A stretch of DNA of 64,000 bases from contig CAZQFV010000004.1 of assembly GCA_964592645.1 (NCBI GenBank), forward strand, positions 1-64,000, written 5' to 3'. Shown piece after piece: positions 52,354 through 60,213 of this stretch (within the stretch, counting starts at the first letter, position 1; the number at the start of each line of letters is the position of its first letter). Origin of the DNA: CAZQFV01 sp964592645 (GTDB lineage Bacteria > Chloroflexota > Chloroflexia > DTKN01). Under the pieces are notes generated by a model. The model was not told the DNA's origin, ran no database searches, and saw nothing but the letters and a program-made list of their open reading frames with translations. The translations under genes and the position numbers were made by a program.

Positions 52354-53661
52354 TTAGAAATTGGGGACGTTGGCGCGTTCGGCGATCTCCGCCGTAAGGC
52401 CGCCGGCGCGGATGATCTCCCCATACAGCTTTCCGCTTGGCCGCAGCGTCCGCTCCTGGGTCTGCGGATCCATGGCGATGAGACCAAAAGGCAGCGTCCA
52501 GCCGCGGGCCCACTCAAAGTTGTCCACCAGGGTCCAGTGATAGTAGCCCCGCACCGGGCAACCGGACTGGATGGCCCGTGCTACCTGGTGGAGGTGGTCC
52601 AGCAGGTAGCGCGCGCGCTGCGTGTCGTCGGGGCCGGGGCAGCCGTTCTCGGTCACATAGAGCGGCACGCCGAGAACGGCCAGGCGTTGCAGGAAGTGGA
52701 ATATCCCCGGCGGGTAGTACTCCCCATAGTCGCCGGCGAGCAGTTCGCCGGAGGGATCGTTGAACTGCCGGGCAAAGAGGCTCTTGGACTGGGACAGGTC
52801 AAAGGCCACGTGGCTGCGGCAGTAGTAGTTCAGGCCGAACCAGTCCAGCGTGTGGCGCAGCTCCGGCGCCCCGCCGAAGCCCAGCGGCAGGCCCCAGCGC
52901 CCCTGGAGCAGGGCGATCAGCAGGAGGTCGTTGAAGGTGCGCGCCGGCAGCCAGGCGGCCAGGCGGTCCAACAGGGAATAGGGGCGGGCCGGCTCCATGG
53001 CCCGCATATTGTGAGCCAGGCCCACGCGGGCGGCCGGCTGCACGGCGTGGATAGCCCGGTAGGCGGCGGCGTGGCCCAGGAGCATGTGGCGGATCACACG
53101 GAACGCCAGGGTCACGTCCTTCTTGCCGGGGGGGAAGATGCCTTCGGAGTAGCCGGTGTAGCCGTAGACGTTGGCCTCGTTGACGGTGCACCAGAGGTCG
53201 CAGAGATCGCCCAGGGCCTCGACCACCCGAGAAGCAAAACGGGCAAAGAGGTCAATCGTCTCCGGGTTTTCCCAGCCTCCGCGCTGCGCCAGCCAGAAGG
53301 GGTTGGAGAAATGGTGCAAAGTCACCATGGGCTCGATGCTGCGCTGCCGCAGCCCCTGGAGCATAGTCGCGTAACGCTTTAGCGCCGCCGCATCGAACTC
53401 GCCCGGCCGCGGCTCGACGCGCGACCATTCCACCGACAGGCGCAGGGCGTTCAGCCCCATGGCGGCGGCGCGGTCGAAATCGGCCTCGGCGCGCTCCCAC
53501 CAATCGCAGGCCAGGCCCGAACGGTGGCCCTCGGCGATGTGCCCGGGCTGTTGCTCCCAGGCCCACCAGTCGTTGTTGATGTTGTTCCCTTCCACCTGAT
53601 GCGCGGCGACGGCCGCGCCCCATTTGAAGCCTCGAGGAAAGGATAGTAGCTCGTCAGACAT
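52354..53661 (-). CDS. Family GH1 beta-glycosidase
   Basis: 435 aa. FKWGAAVAAHQVEGNNINND opens the GH1 barrel; the acid/base Glu is in WCTVNEANVYG and the nucleophile Glu in YVTENGCPGPDD. WTLVDNFEWARGW near the end is the substrate Trp/Glu site. It cleaves beta-glucosides or beta-galactosides in the cytoplasm. GAGGAGG precedes the ATG and a minus-strand TATAAT lies at 53685-53690. A beta-galactosidase activity would feed galK and galT directly (inference). The 200 bases to the next gene contain no other feature. Confidence 0.92.
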   Translation of the reverse strand: MSDELLSFPRGFKWGAAVAAHQVEGNNINNDWWAWEQQPGHIAEGHRSGLACDWWERAEADFDRAAAMGLNALRLSVEWSRVEPRPGEFDAAALKRYATMLQGLRQRSIEPMVTLHHFSNPFWLAQRGGWENPETIDLFARFASRVVEALGDLCDLWCTVNEANVYGYTGYSEGIFPPGKKDVTLAFRVIRHMLLGHAAAYRAIHAVQPAARVGLAHNMRAMEPARPYSLLDRLAAWLPARTFNDLLLIALLQGRWGLPLGFGGAPELRHTLDWFGLNYYCRSHVAFDLSQSKSLFARQFNDPSGELLAGDYGEYYPPGIFHFLQRLAVLGVPLYVTENGCPGPDDTQRARYLLDHLHQVARAIQSGCPVRGYYHWTLVDNFEWARGWTLPFGLIAMDPQTQERTLRPSGKLYGEIIRAGGLTAEIAERANVPNF

Positions 53662-53863
53662 CGCGCCTCCTCTGCGTTGGGGATATTATACACGAAGGAG
53701 GGCAAAGAGAAAAGCGCAGCATGTGCGGCGTGACGTGCGCTAGTAGGTCCGGCCCCACCGCGCTCCGCTGTAAAGCGCAGATGGAGGAAGTGGGCGTGCG
53801 GAAGGGCGGGAAGACGGAGAGACGGGGAAACGGGAAGCAAGGCCGGAGATAAACGGGCGGACG

Positions 53864-56233
53864 CTAGGCGAAGCGCACCGGGCGCAGCGGCTCGATGGGG
53901 AAGCATCCGTCCTGCGCGGCGACCTCCCGGCCGTCCACCCAGGCATGGGACACGGGCATTCCATGGACCTGCGCCGCTACCCGGGCATACGGCCACGGGT
54001 ACTCGCCCTGCGCCTCCCAATACAGTTCCAGCGCCTTTTCCCGCCACGAGAGGGCAAAACGGTCCACCCGGCTGGAGCCATAGCCATCTCCGGCATCGCT
54101 GTAGAGGGATGCGCCCCCTTGCGACCCCGCGGCCGGCGCGTAGAGGTGCAGCACCAGGCGCTCGCCCTCCTCCAGCGGCAGCACGCTACCGGCGCGCACC
54201 AACAGGGGGAGGCGCTCCAGCGGAGCGGCCATACGGGCAACGGCCGGTCCTTCCAGCGGTGTATCGCTCCAGAAGTCGTACCAGCGACCCGGCGGCAGCG
54301 GGACCGAGCGCTCGGTAGCCCCCTCTTCGACGACCGGTGCCACCAACAGGGCATCGCCCAGGAGGAAGGCATCGGTCACGTCCCAGAGGGATTCCTCGGG
54401 GCAATGGGGCCAGAAGAGGGGGCGGACCATAGGCCAGCCGGTTTGGCTGGTCTCCCAGGCCAGGGTGTAGAGGTAGGGGAGCAGGCGTACGCGCAGCCGC
54501 AGCCAAGCGCGCAGGATGTTCAGGGTAGGTTCGCCCCATACCCAAGGTTCGCGGGGCGGGGTGCCCAGGGCCGAGTGGGAACGAAAGAAGGGCAGGAGGG
54601 CGGCCATCTGGAACCAGCGCAGGTAGAGCTCGGCCGAGGGGGCGCCGTTGAACCCCCCGATATCCGGGCCGGTGAAGGGAAGGCCGGACAGTCCCAGGCC
54701 GAGGACGGTAGCCACGGTTGCCCGCAGGGCCGGCCAACTGCTGTCGGTATCGCCGGTCCAGGTCCAGGCGTAGCGCTGCAGGCCGGCCCAGCCGGAGCGG
54801 GAGAGGATCCAGGGGCGGCGTTCGGGGCGCAGCTCGCGCAGCGCCTCGAACGCCGCGCGGGCCATGAGCAGGCCGTAGAGGTTATGGGCCTCGCGGTGGT
54901 CGCCGCCGCGGTCCTCCAGGGAATGGCGCGTGGTCAAGGGCAATGTGGGTTCGCCCCAAGCAGCGAAGGCGGCCGGCTCGTTCATATCGTGCCAGAATCC
55001 GGCGACGCCAGCCGCGGTGAGGAGGCGGTACTGTCGGCCCCACCAGGCGCGCGCGCGGGGGTCGGTGAAATCGGGGAAGGCGCACCAGCCGGGCCAGGCG
55101 GGGGCGTAGACCGGACGGCCGTCCGGGCGGGTGCAGAAAGCCCCCTGCTCCAGGCCCTCGCGGAAGACGGCATAGTGCCGGTCGCGCTTGACCCCGCAGT
55201 CGACGATAGTCACCAGGCGCACGCCCTGGGCCTCCAACTCGGCGGACAGGGCAGCCAGGTCGGGGAAGCGTTGGGGGTGGATGGTAAAGACCCGGAAGCC
55301 ATCCATGTAGTCAATATCCAGGTGGACGGCGTTCAGCGGCAGGTTATGGGCGTGAAAGCCTTCGGCGACTGCCCGGATATCGGCAGCGCTTATGTAGCCC
55401 CAGCGGGACTGGTGGAAGCCCAGGGCCCAGCGTGGAGGCAGTGCCGGCCGGCCGGTGAGGTCGCTGTAGCGTTGCAGCAACTGTGGCAAGGGGCCGGCGG
55501 CAAAGTAACAGCGCAGGGCGCCGCCGGCGAAGCGTGCGTCGGCGGTGGCACCGAAAGTGAAAGTGGCGCGGCAGGGGTTTTCGTAGAAGACGAGGTAGCC
55601 GCCTCCGGGGTGGAGGGAAAGGTAGACGGGGACGCCCAGGTAGAGGGGTTCGGTGCCCGGCGCGTAGCCGCCCTGCGGGTCGGTGTTCCAGAGCAGGCAA
55701 GTGCGGCCGCGCAGGTTCGGGCCGCAGGCGTGTTCCCCCAGGCCGTAGATGTGCTCGTGCTCGCGCAGGGAGGCGCTGGAGTGCCACTCCTCCCCGCAGC
55801 GCAAAGGGGGGGATTCGTGGCGCAGGGTACGGCCGGCAGCGTCGTGGAAGCGCAGGCCGCCGTCGTCGAAGACGGTGAGGGAGAGGTCCGGGCCGGCCAC
55901 GGTCCAGGCGTGGGGTTGGCGGCGCATAGACACTTCGATAGGGGGCCAGCGGTCCTGGGCAACAGCGTAGGGGATGGGCAAGGTACCCGGCTGCCAGGTA
56001 TAGGAGAGGAGGTCGGGGGCCAAGAAGCGCACCTCCAGGCCGGCATGTTCGAAGCGCAAGCGAGCGCCGCTGGGGATGGGGTTGGCCTCCTGGAGTGGGC
56101 CGGGGGGTGTAGGGAGGGAGGCCGGGCGGTGCGGGCCTGGCGACAGTGTGCGTCGCAGGCTATACCAGGTGGCCTGGAAAGCCTTATGCAGTCCGATGTT
56201 AGTCAGGGCTTTGATCGTGGTAGCCAGGTTCAT
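53864..56233 (-). CDS. Family GH31 alpha-glycosidase
   Basis: 789 aa. The nucleophile Asp lies in FWHDMNEPAAF and the acid/base Asp in WTGDTDSSWPAL; IDYMDGFRVFTI and GPDIGGFNG are further family marks. The N-terminal beta-sandwich (about 60-270) includes the usual YGLGEHA. A short C-terminal beta domain follows. It releases glucose or xylose from alpha-linked oligosaccharides and has no signal peptide. AGGAGG precedes ATG 56233. First gene of the five-gene minus-strand group; the divergent tRNA promoter lies beside it. Confidence 0.92.
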   Translation of the reverse strand: MNLATTIKALTNIGLHKAFQATWYSLRRTLSPGPHRPASLPTPPGPLQEANPIPSGARLRFEHAGLEVRFLAPDLLSYTWQPGTLPIPYAVAQDRWPPIEVSMRRQPHAWTVAGPDLSLTVFDDGGLRFHDAAGRTLRHESPPLRCGEEWHSSASLREHEHIYGLGEHACGPNLRGRTCLLWNTDPQGGYAPGTEPLYLGVPVYLSLHPGGGYLVFYENPCRATFTFGATADARFAGGALRCYFAAGPLPQLLQRYSDLTGRPALPPRWALGFHQSRWGYISAADIRAVAEGFHAHNLPLNAVHLDIDYMDGFRVFTIHPQRFPDLAALSAELEAQGVRLVTIVDCGVKRDRHYAVFREGLEQGAFCTRPDGRPVYAPAWPGWCAFPDFTDPRARAWWGRQYRLLTAAGVAGFWHDMNEPAAFAAWGEPTLPLTTRHSLEDRGGDHREAHNLYGLLMARAAFEALRELRPERRPWILSRSGWAGLQRYAWTWTGDTDSSWPALRATVATVLGLGLSGLPFTGPDIGGFNGAPSAELYLRWFQMAALLPFFRSHSALGTPPREPWVWGEPTLNILRAWLRLRVRLLPYLYTLAWETSQTGWPMVRPLFWPHCPEESLWDVTDAFLLGDALLVAPVVEEGATERSVPLPPGRWYDFWSDTPLEGPAVARMAAPLERLPLLVRAGSVLPLEEGERLVLHLYAPAAGSQGGASLYSDAGDGYGSSRVDRFALSWREKALELYWEAQGEYPWPYARVAAQVHGMPVSHAWVDGREVAAQDGCFPIEPLRPVRFA

Positions 56234-56266
56234 GGGTCCTCCTGGGTATGTAGTGGGTGCCGTTCT

Positions 56267-56272
56267 ATTATA
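56267..56272 (-). promoter_or_regulatory. -10 box for the GH31 operon
   Basis: Minus-strand TATAAT 34 bases before the ATG. The -35 region is poor. It shares the divergent gap 56234-56345 with the tRNA-Ser promoter. Confidence 0.4.
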
Positions 56273-56303
56273 CCACATTGGGCAAAAAGAGGGGGGCGAA
56301 AAG

Positions 56304-56332
56304 TTGCGGGGCCTGGGCCTTTATGCTATAAT
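56304..56332 (+). promoter_or_regulatory. Promoter of the first tRNA-Ser gene
   Basis: TTGCGG, 17-base spacer, TATAAT, 13 bases before the mature tRNA 5' end. Confidence 0.6.
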
Positions 56333-56345
56333 AAGCGCTGCAATT

Positions 56346-56430
56346 GGAGAGGTGTCCGAGTGGTTGATGGTGCAGCACTCGAAATGCTGTGAGCAGCAAT
56401 GCTCCGTGGGTTCGAATCCCACCCTCTCCG
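56346..56430 (+). tRNA. tRNA-Ser (anticodon CGA)
   Basis: Acceptor stem GGAGAGG/CCTCTCC, anticodon loop CTCGAAA, long variable arm typical of Ser, T-arm GGTTCGAATCC, discriminator G. CCA is not encoded. Confidence 0.93.
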
Positions 56431-56506
56431 CAGAGCAGGCGCCGGTTCTCGTCTTTCAGACGATGGGTGTGGAATGTTAAACACCGGCAACTGTAATCGA
56501 TCTTTT

Positions 56507-56594
56507 GGAGAGGTCGCATAGTTGGCCGAGTGCGCACGCTTGGAAAGCGTGTAGGCGTGAAAGCGCCTCGCGGGTTCGAATCCCGCCCTCTCCG
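56507..56594 (+). tRNA. tRNA-Ser (anticodon GGA)
   Basis: Same acceptor stem GGAGAGG/CCTCTCC as the first Ser tRNA, anticodon loop TTGGAAA on a CACGC/GCGTG stem, long variable arm, discriminator G. CCA not encoded. Confidence 0.93.
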
Positions 56595-56610
56595 CTGGGA
56601 ACACGGAAAT

Positions 56611-56639
56611 TTGACAACGGAGTGGTTTCGGTCTATAAT
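56611..56639 (+). promoter_or_regulatory. Consensus sigma70 promoter of the tRNA-Leu/Val/Phe/Gly operon
   Basis: TTGACA, exactly 17 bases, TATAAT: a full match to consensus. tRNA-Leu begins 10 bases after the -10 box. Confidence 0.8.
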
Positions 56640-56649
56640 ACGAAGGCAG

Positions 56650-56735
<86 letters not shown>

Positions 56736-56771
56736 CTGCAGGGCGACGCGGGCCGGCTGTGGAAGCAACTC

Positions 56772-56845
56772 GGGCGATTAGCTCAGCTGGGAGAGCGCCT
56801 CGCTTACACCGAGGAGGTTCACAGGTTCGAGCCCTGTATCGCCCA
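56772..56845 (+). tRNA. tRNA-Val (anticodon TAC)
   Basis: Acceptor GGGCGAT/ATCGCCC, anticodon loop CTTACAC on a CCTCG/CGAGG stem, T-arm GGTTCGAGCC, discriminator A. Confidence 0.94.
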
Positions 56846-56854
56846 CAGGCGAAT

Positions 56855-56927
56855 GCCGCGGTAGCTCAGTTGGTAGAGCATCTGACTGAAAATCAGGGGG
56901 TCCTCGGTTCGATCCCGAGCTGCGGCA
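56855..56927 (+). tRNA. tRNA-Phe (anticodon GAA)
   Basis: Acceptor GCCGCGG with CTGCGGC, anticodon loop CTGAAAA on a CTGA/TCAG-type stem, T-arm GGTTCGATCC, discriminator A. Confidence 0.93.
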
Positions 56928-56934
56928 CCTGAAT

Positions 56935-57011
56935 GCGGAAGTAGCTCAGCCTGGTAGAGCGTCTGCTTGCCAAGCAGATGGTCGCGGGTTCGAATCCCGT
57001 CTTCCGCTCCA
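56935..57011 (+). tRNA. tRNA-Gly (anticodon GCC)
   Basis: Acceptor GCGGAAG/CTTCCGC, anticodon loop TTGCCAA on a TCTGC/GCAGA stem, discriminator T. It is the only tRNA of the group with CCA encoded (57009-57011). Confidence 0.93.
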
Positions 57012-57015
57012 AAAC

Positions 57016-57042
57016 CAGGGGGGCCCCTTCTTGGCCCCCCTG
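57016..57042 (+). terminator. Hairpin after the tRNA operon
   Basis: Perfect 10-bp stem CAGGGGGGCC/GGCCCCCCTG with a seven-base loop, five bases after tRNA-Gly. No T tract. Confidence 0.55.
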
Positions 57043-57153
57043 ATGTGTTCCAGAGGGATGAGAGCCTGCGTTTTAGGCCGCGCCCGCGGCAGCGCCGATT
57101 GGGGGATGGGCAGACTCCTTGGAGGAATCTGCCCGGATGGAAGGAGGTATACG

Positions 57154-57375
57154 ATGGGAGAGTGCGAGTGCCTTGCAAGCTGTGGCTTCTTTAGCGAGAG
57201 GATAGCCAACATGCCAGTGATGGCACAGATGACCAAGGAACGTTACTGTCTGGGGGACAACTCCCGTTGCGCCCGCTACATCATCTTCAAGGCCCTCGGG
57301 AGGGAGCAGATACCGGCGGACCTCTTTCCCAGCGAGCTCTACCTGGCCGAAAGGCTGCTCGGAGGGAGAGAGTAG
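57154..57375 (+). CDS. Small Cys-rich conserved protein
   Basis: 73 aa. Five Cys: MGECECLASC, RYCLGD and SRCARY. Similar short proteins with a 'CP/SCFF...ANMP...YC.GD...CARY...LG.E..P.DLFP' layout exist in other bacteria, mostly of unknown role, and the Cys pattern suggests metal or Fe-S binding (from memory of the family, not searched). AAGGAGG lies five bases before ATG 57154. It sits between tRNA-Gly and tRNA-Leu, which begins eight bases after its stop, so the two may share a transcript. Confidence 0.75.
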   Translation: MGECECLASCGFFSERIANMPVMAQMTKERYCLGDNSRCARYIIFKALGREQIPADLFPSELYLAERLLGGRE

Positions 57376-57383
57376 GCAGATTA

Positions 57384-57467
57384 GCCGAAGTGGCGGAATT
57401 GGCAGACGCCGCGGACTTAAAATCCGTTGCCCTAACGGGCGTGAGGGTTCGAGTCCCTCCTTCGGCA
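57384..57467 (+). tRNA. tRNA-Leu (anticodon TAA)
   Basis: Acceptor GCCGAAG/CTTCGGC, anticodon loop CTTAAAA on a CGGA/TCCG-type stem, variable arm, T-arm GGTTCGAGTCC, discriminator A. The arsenic island lies just beyond it. Confidence 0.93.
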
Positions 57468-57649
57468 CTCGTACCAAAGTCATAGAGAATATACCTCGTT
57501 TTCCGCGTCCGACTTCCCGTCTGGCTCGCAAAGTGTATACAATTTCACTGGGGCATGGCCGCAAAATGCTGCGGAGTGGTGGACCATGTACCGGCGCGTC
57601 TGTGCTGCGGACTTCCAAAACCAGGAGTTTTCGGCAGGAGGAAAATGTA

Positions 57650-57795
57650 ATGCCCCAGATGAAATGCCGCCCCAGAGCAGCGGCCGCCGCGGAGTTCCGC
57701 AGCTATCTGCGGAAGCGAGACATCAGCCACAGCCGCGCCCGGGCCTGCCACCCGCAGAGCAACGGCAAAATGGAGCGTTTTCACATTTTCGCTGA
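57650..57795 (+). mobile_element. Transposase (integrase core) remnant
   Basis: A plus-strand frame carries FRSYLRKRDISHSRARACHP, then QSNGKMERFH, the C-terminal signature of an rve-type transposase ('HPQ.NGK.ERFH' with the last acidic residue of DDE). About 45 residues are recognisable of an expected 300 or more. It abuts the truncated DUF5714 gene. The upstream 57468-57650 is probably more of the same remnant and has no gene. Confidence 0.6.
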
Positions 57796-57996
57796 ACCAA
57801 TACGATCGGCATCCGCCGTGCCGGCGCAGACCCGCGCCACGGCCGCGGGCAGGTCGGCCAGTTGGCACTCCTCGCAGATGAAATGGCCGTTCGGGCAGAC
57901 GTACTCGGCTCGAGCTTCCTGCCCACAGAAGGAGCACACGGCCCTCACGTCAGTCGGGTAGAGATCGGCGTCACAGAGGATACAGGGATAGGTCAT
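57781..57996 (-). pseudogene. Truncated DUF5714 protein
   Basis: 71 codons. CILCDADLYPTDVRAVCSFC, then CPNGHFICEECQLADLPAAV is the Cys/His-rich start of DUF5714 proteins, which normally run about 190 residues. The match ends at about residue 66, exactly where the transposase remnant begins, and a stop follows at once. It is the distal end of the arsenic island and was apparently cut by the insertion. Confidence 0.65.
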
Positions 57997-58015
57997 AGCC
58001 TCGCGCTCCGGGGCG

Positions 58016-58437
58016 TCAGCCTTTCAGCCTGGCGTACAGGGCCTCTAGCCTGGAGCGGTACGCCTGCCGGATGGCAGGTTCCTCTTCGCCCAACGGCTTC
58101 ACCGGGATCAGGTCCATGACCTGCGCGGCGGACAAGCCCGACTCGACCATGGTCTTTACCGCCCCCCCGACCATCGCGGCCAGGCCTTGTTCCACCTCGC
58201 TGCCGGTCAACCCGAATGACCGGCCCAGCTCCGCCAACTCGTAGAACTGGAACCAGAGGTAGGTGGGCCCCATCCCGGTCAGTATGGCGTACGCCTCCAG
58301 CTTCTCGTCGGCCACCTCGGGGCACTGCCCCAGGGCGGTCAACAGATCCAACACGGCAGCGCGATCTGCGCCGGACAGGGCGGGAGAGATCGCGACCGGG
58401 TTGTAGCCGGCGTTGACGAGGGAAGGAGCGTTAGGGA
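58016..58437 (-). pseudogene. C-terminal fragment of a pyrroline-5-carboxylate reductase-like protein
   Basis: About 140 codons from 58437 read NAPSLVNAGYNPVAISPALS, then the helical dimerisation domain of ProC-like reductases (YLWFQFYELAELGRSFGLTG, VKTMVESGLS). The N-terminal NAD(P)-binding Rossmann domain is absent, and there is no start codon with a ribosome site; the sense begins within the last codons of the 4Fe-4S gene. Probably a deletion fused the two genes. The C-terminal half of the reductase is undamaged, so loss may be recent. Confidence 0.6.
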
Positions 58438-58992
58438 TTACTCCATGCGCCGGTCCCCGGTCGCCGCGAATAGCTCCTCCAGCCGCCGGCCGCCCTCGGC
58501 GTACGCTTCCTCCCGCAGGCGCGGGCACTCTCCCAGCTCCCGCAGGCCCAGGATCAGGCTGCAGGCAAAAGCCATGCAGGTGGCGTCGCCGCACTGCTTG
58601 CAGTTCAGCCGGGGCAAGAGGCCGTAGATGTCCAGCCAGCCCAGGATCTGCTGGCGCTCCACCCGGGGCGTCAGCTCCTCCCGCCGCCGCCAGAGGTCGT
58701 TGCACAGGTCGCGGAACCAGGTCAACTGCGCGACAGCGTCCTCTTCCCCGTCCACCTTGGCAAAGATGGCCAGCCGCTCGTAAAAGGACAATAGCCGCGG
58801 GCCCCGGCGGATGGTCAGCGTCTTGGCCTCGGGGTTGTACAGTACCCCGCGCATCACAGCGTTGACGTAGGGAAAAACGGGGGAGATGTCGTCACTCAAC
58901 GTGGCGATGGTCCGGTTCTTTTCCGGGTCGGCGATGCAGTCGAGCACGTGGGTGACGGTAAAGTCACGCCACAGCGGCGCTTCCGTGGACAT
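58438..58992 (-). CDS. Protein with 4Fe-4S (FeS/PF04060-like) domain
   Basis: 184 aa. LNCKQCGDATCMAFACSLILG with a later CPRL gives the CxxCx4C...C pattern of the 4Fe-4S domain found at the start of corrinoid Fe-S proteins and related factors. The N-terminal 110 residues (TIATLSDDISPVFPYVNAVM, GVLYNPEAKTLTIRRGPRLL) are conserved-looking but not recognised. It could pass electrons or bind corrinoid or metal. The ATG at 58992 has a weak GGATG. It is the last intact gene of the island. Confidence 0.75.
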   Translation of the reverse strand: MSTEAPLWRDFTVTHVLDCIADPEKNRTIATLSDDISPVFPYVNAVMRGVLYNPEAKTLTIRRGPRLLSFYERLAIFAKVDGEEDAVAQLTWFRDLCNDLWRRREELTPRVERQQILGWLDIYGLLPRLNCKQCGDATCMAFACSLILGLRELGECPRLREEAYAEGGRRLEELFAATGDRRME

Positions 58993-59045
58993 TGGGTTTC
59001 ATCCTGTGGCAGCTCGAAACTCGAGCTACGCATAAGCGGTTCCAG

Positions 59046-59065
59046 GGGCGCGGCGTACCGCGCCC
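59046..59065. repeat. REP-like palindrome between island genes
   Basis: GGGCGCGG/CCGCGCCC with four bases between, followed by TAC. Related in its GTAGGG(G)CGCG ends to the palindrome inside the RAYT gene. A second small inverted repeat AGCTCGA/TCGAGCT lies at 59011-59027. Confidence 0.5.
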
Positions 59066-59232
59066 TACTGCCGCCGCAGGGGATAGCCGGCCACGCTCCA
59101 GGCGGTCAGCAAGGCCGCCAGGACCAACATGAGACAACCAGACCCGCGCGGCACGGCCCACCCGGCGCGCTTCCGAGGTGGACCGGACGCGCCGCCAGGG
59201 CCGGCAGCCGGCCGTAGCCAACTGCCCCTCAT
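59065..59232 (-). CDS. Possible small membrane protein
   Basis: 55 aa, weakly supported. A basic and Gly/Pro-rich start, then one helix CLMLVLAALLTAWSVAGYPL. Its ATG overlaps the stop of the thioredoxin-like gene (ATGA), which supports coupled translation, and a small membrane protein is common in such islands. The stop falls in a REP-like palindrome, so chance cannot be excluded. Confidence 0.4.
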   Translation of the reverse strand: MRGSWLRPAAGPGGASGPPRKRAGWAVPRGSGCLMLVLAALLTAWSVAGYPLRRQ

Positions 59233-59480
59233 AACTCGGCCATCGCCGCGTCGGCCAGCCACGTGCTGACCTCCTCCAGCGCGGGCACGCGCCCGCCGCA
59301 GACCAGCTTCTCGTTGATGACCAGTCCGGGGGTATAGAGCAGGCCGTAGCGCTGCACCGCGGCGCCGTCCTTGACCTTGACAATGGTGGCTTCCATGCCC
59401 ATCTGGGTGACAGCCTGTCGGACCACGTCGGCCAGGCGTTCGCAGTTGTAACAACCAGGCCCCAGTACTTTGATGACCAT
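59229..59480 (-). CDS. Small thioredoxin-like redox-active disulfide protein
   Basis: 83 aa. VIKVLGPGCYNCERLADVVR puts a CxxC at residues 10 and 13 on the first strand, as in the TM0996/MTH895 type thioredoxins; the cis-Pro is in LLYTPGLVIN. Members often lie with arsenic genes and could reduce or hand over arsenic or disulfides. It is preceded by the OsmC-like gene with only a few bases between. Confidence 0.85.
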   Translation of the reverse strand: MVIKVLGPGCYNCERLADVVRQAVTQMGMEATIVKVKDGAAVQRYGLLYTPGLVINEKLVCGGRVPALEEVSTWLADAAMAEL

Positions 59481-59484
59481 GGGT

Positions 59485-59916
59485 TCATTCCTCCAGCACT
59501 GTGATTTCCGGTTCGATCTCGACCGGACAGCGCACCGAAGCCGCCATCAGGCTGTACTTTTGCGCCGACTCCAACGCCCGGCGCACCCGGGCCGCTGGCG
59601 TCCCGCGGACGACGATGCGTGGACGCAGGACGACGCGCTCGAACTCTTCCGTCCGGTCCAGCAGAATACGCTTGTAGCCGAGCGCCTCGCACTCGTACGA
59701 CACCAGATCCACCTTCAAGCGCTCGCAGGACCAGATAAACATCATGTGGATGCAGGTGTTCACCGAGGCCACAAAGGCGTCCTCCGGCGTCAGGGTCCCT
59801 GCTTCTCCGTGGGCATCCGGCGGCGCGGTAAAGTCCAACTCCGGCCCATTGCCCATGATAATGTGCCCCCGCCGGCCTCCAAGCCACTTGACTACGGTCG
59901 TGTAAACGGCAGCCAT
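59485..59916 (-). CDS. OsmC-like protein
   Basis: 143 aa. The two OsmC Cys are present: C55 in SVNTCIHMMF and C130 in SVRCPVEIEP. OsmC/Ohr proteins reduce peroxides or organic hydroperoxides through these thiols, usually with a lipoyl or dithiol partner in Ohr. That fits the lipoyl-carrier gene in the same island (inference). The ATG overlaps the preceding gene by 25 bases. Confidence 0.85.
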   Translation of the reverse strand: MAAVYTTVVKWLGGRRGHIIMGNGPELDFTAPPDAHGEAGTLTPEDAFVASVNTCIHMMFIWSCERLKVDLVSYECEALGYKRILLDRTEEFERVVLRPRIVVRGTPAARVRRALESAQKYSLMAASVRCPVEIEPEITVLEE

Positions 59917-60197
59917 TCGCGGTAGTCTCCTTTTTCCTGGGCCCGCACGTAGAAGCGGTAGGCCTGGCGCAGGCCCCAGCCATAGTCCGCTTCCAACCCG
60001 CGGGCGATATAGTTGTAGAGGCGGGCCTGCTCCAGCAGCTCGGCTTCCAGCGCCGGGTCGTCCCGCCGGCCGGCCTGGTAGAGCTGCTCGAAAAGCGGCT
60101 GGATCCCCACCAGCCCAATCGGACTGCCCCGCACCTTGATATAGACCAACTGGGGGGGCGCCCCGGCGCAGCAGGCGCGTTTCTGTTGCGTGGTCAT
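59892..60197 (-). CDS. Small protein repeating the C-terminal domain of the neighbouring DGC protein
   Basis: 101 aa. After RACCAG near the start come a beta-strand pair (LVYIKVRGSPIGLVGIQPLF) and helices with LLEQARLYNYIARG and LRQAYRFYVRAQEK. The same order occurs at the C-terminus of the DGC protein directly upstream (ACSCG, LNVDGHTLELLAVPAVFAQF, LLAQARLYN, YRDYY). Short proteins of this layout are often labelled NAC-type in databases, without evidence of function. It may bind the same Cys-coordinated ligand. It is 16 bases after the DGC gene's stop. Confidence 0.7.
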   Translation of the reverse strand: MTTQQKRACCAGAPPQLVYIKVRGSPIGLVGIQPLFEQLYQAGRRDDPALEAELLEQARLYNYIARGLEADYGWGLRQAYRFYVRAQEKGDYREWLPFTRP

Positions 60198-60213
60198 TCG
60201 CTTCCTCCTGGGG

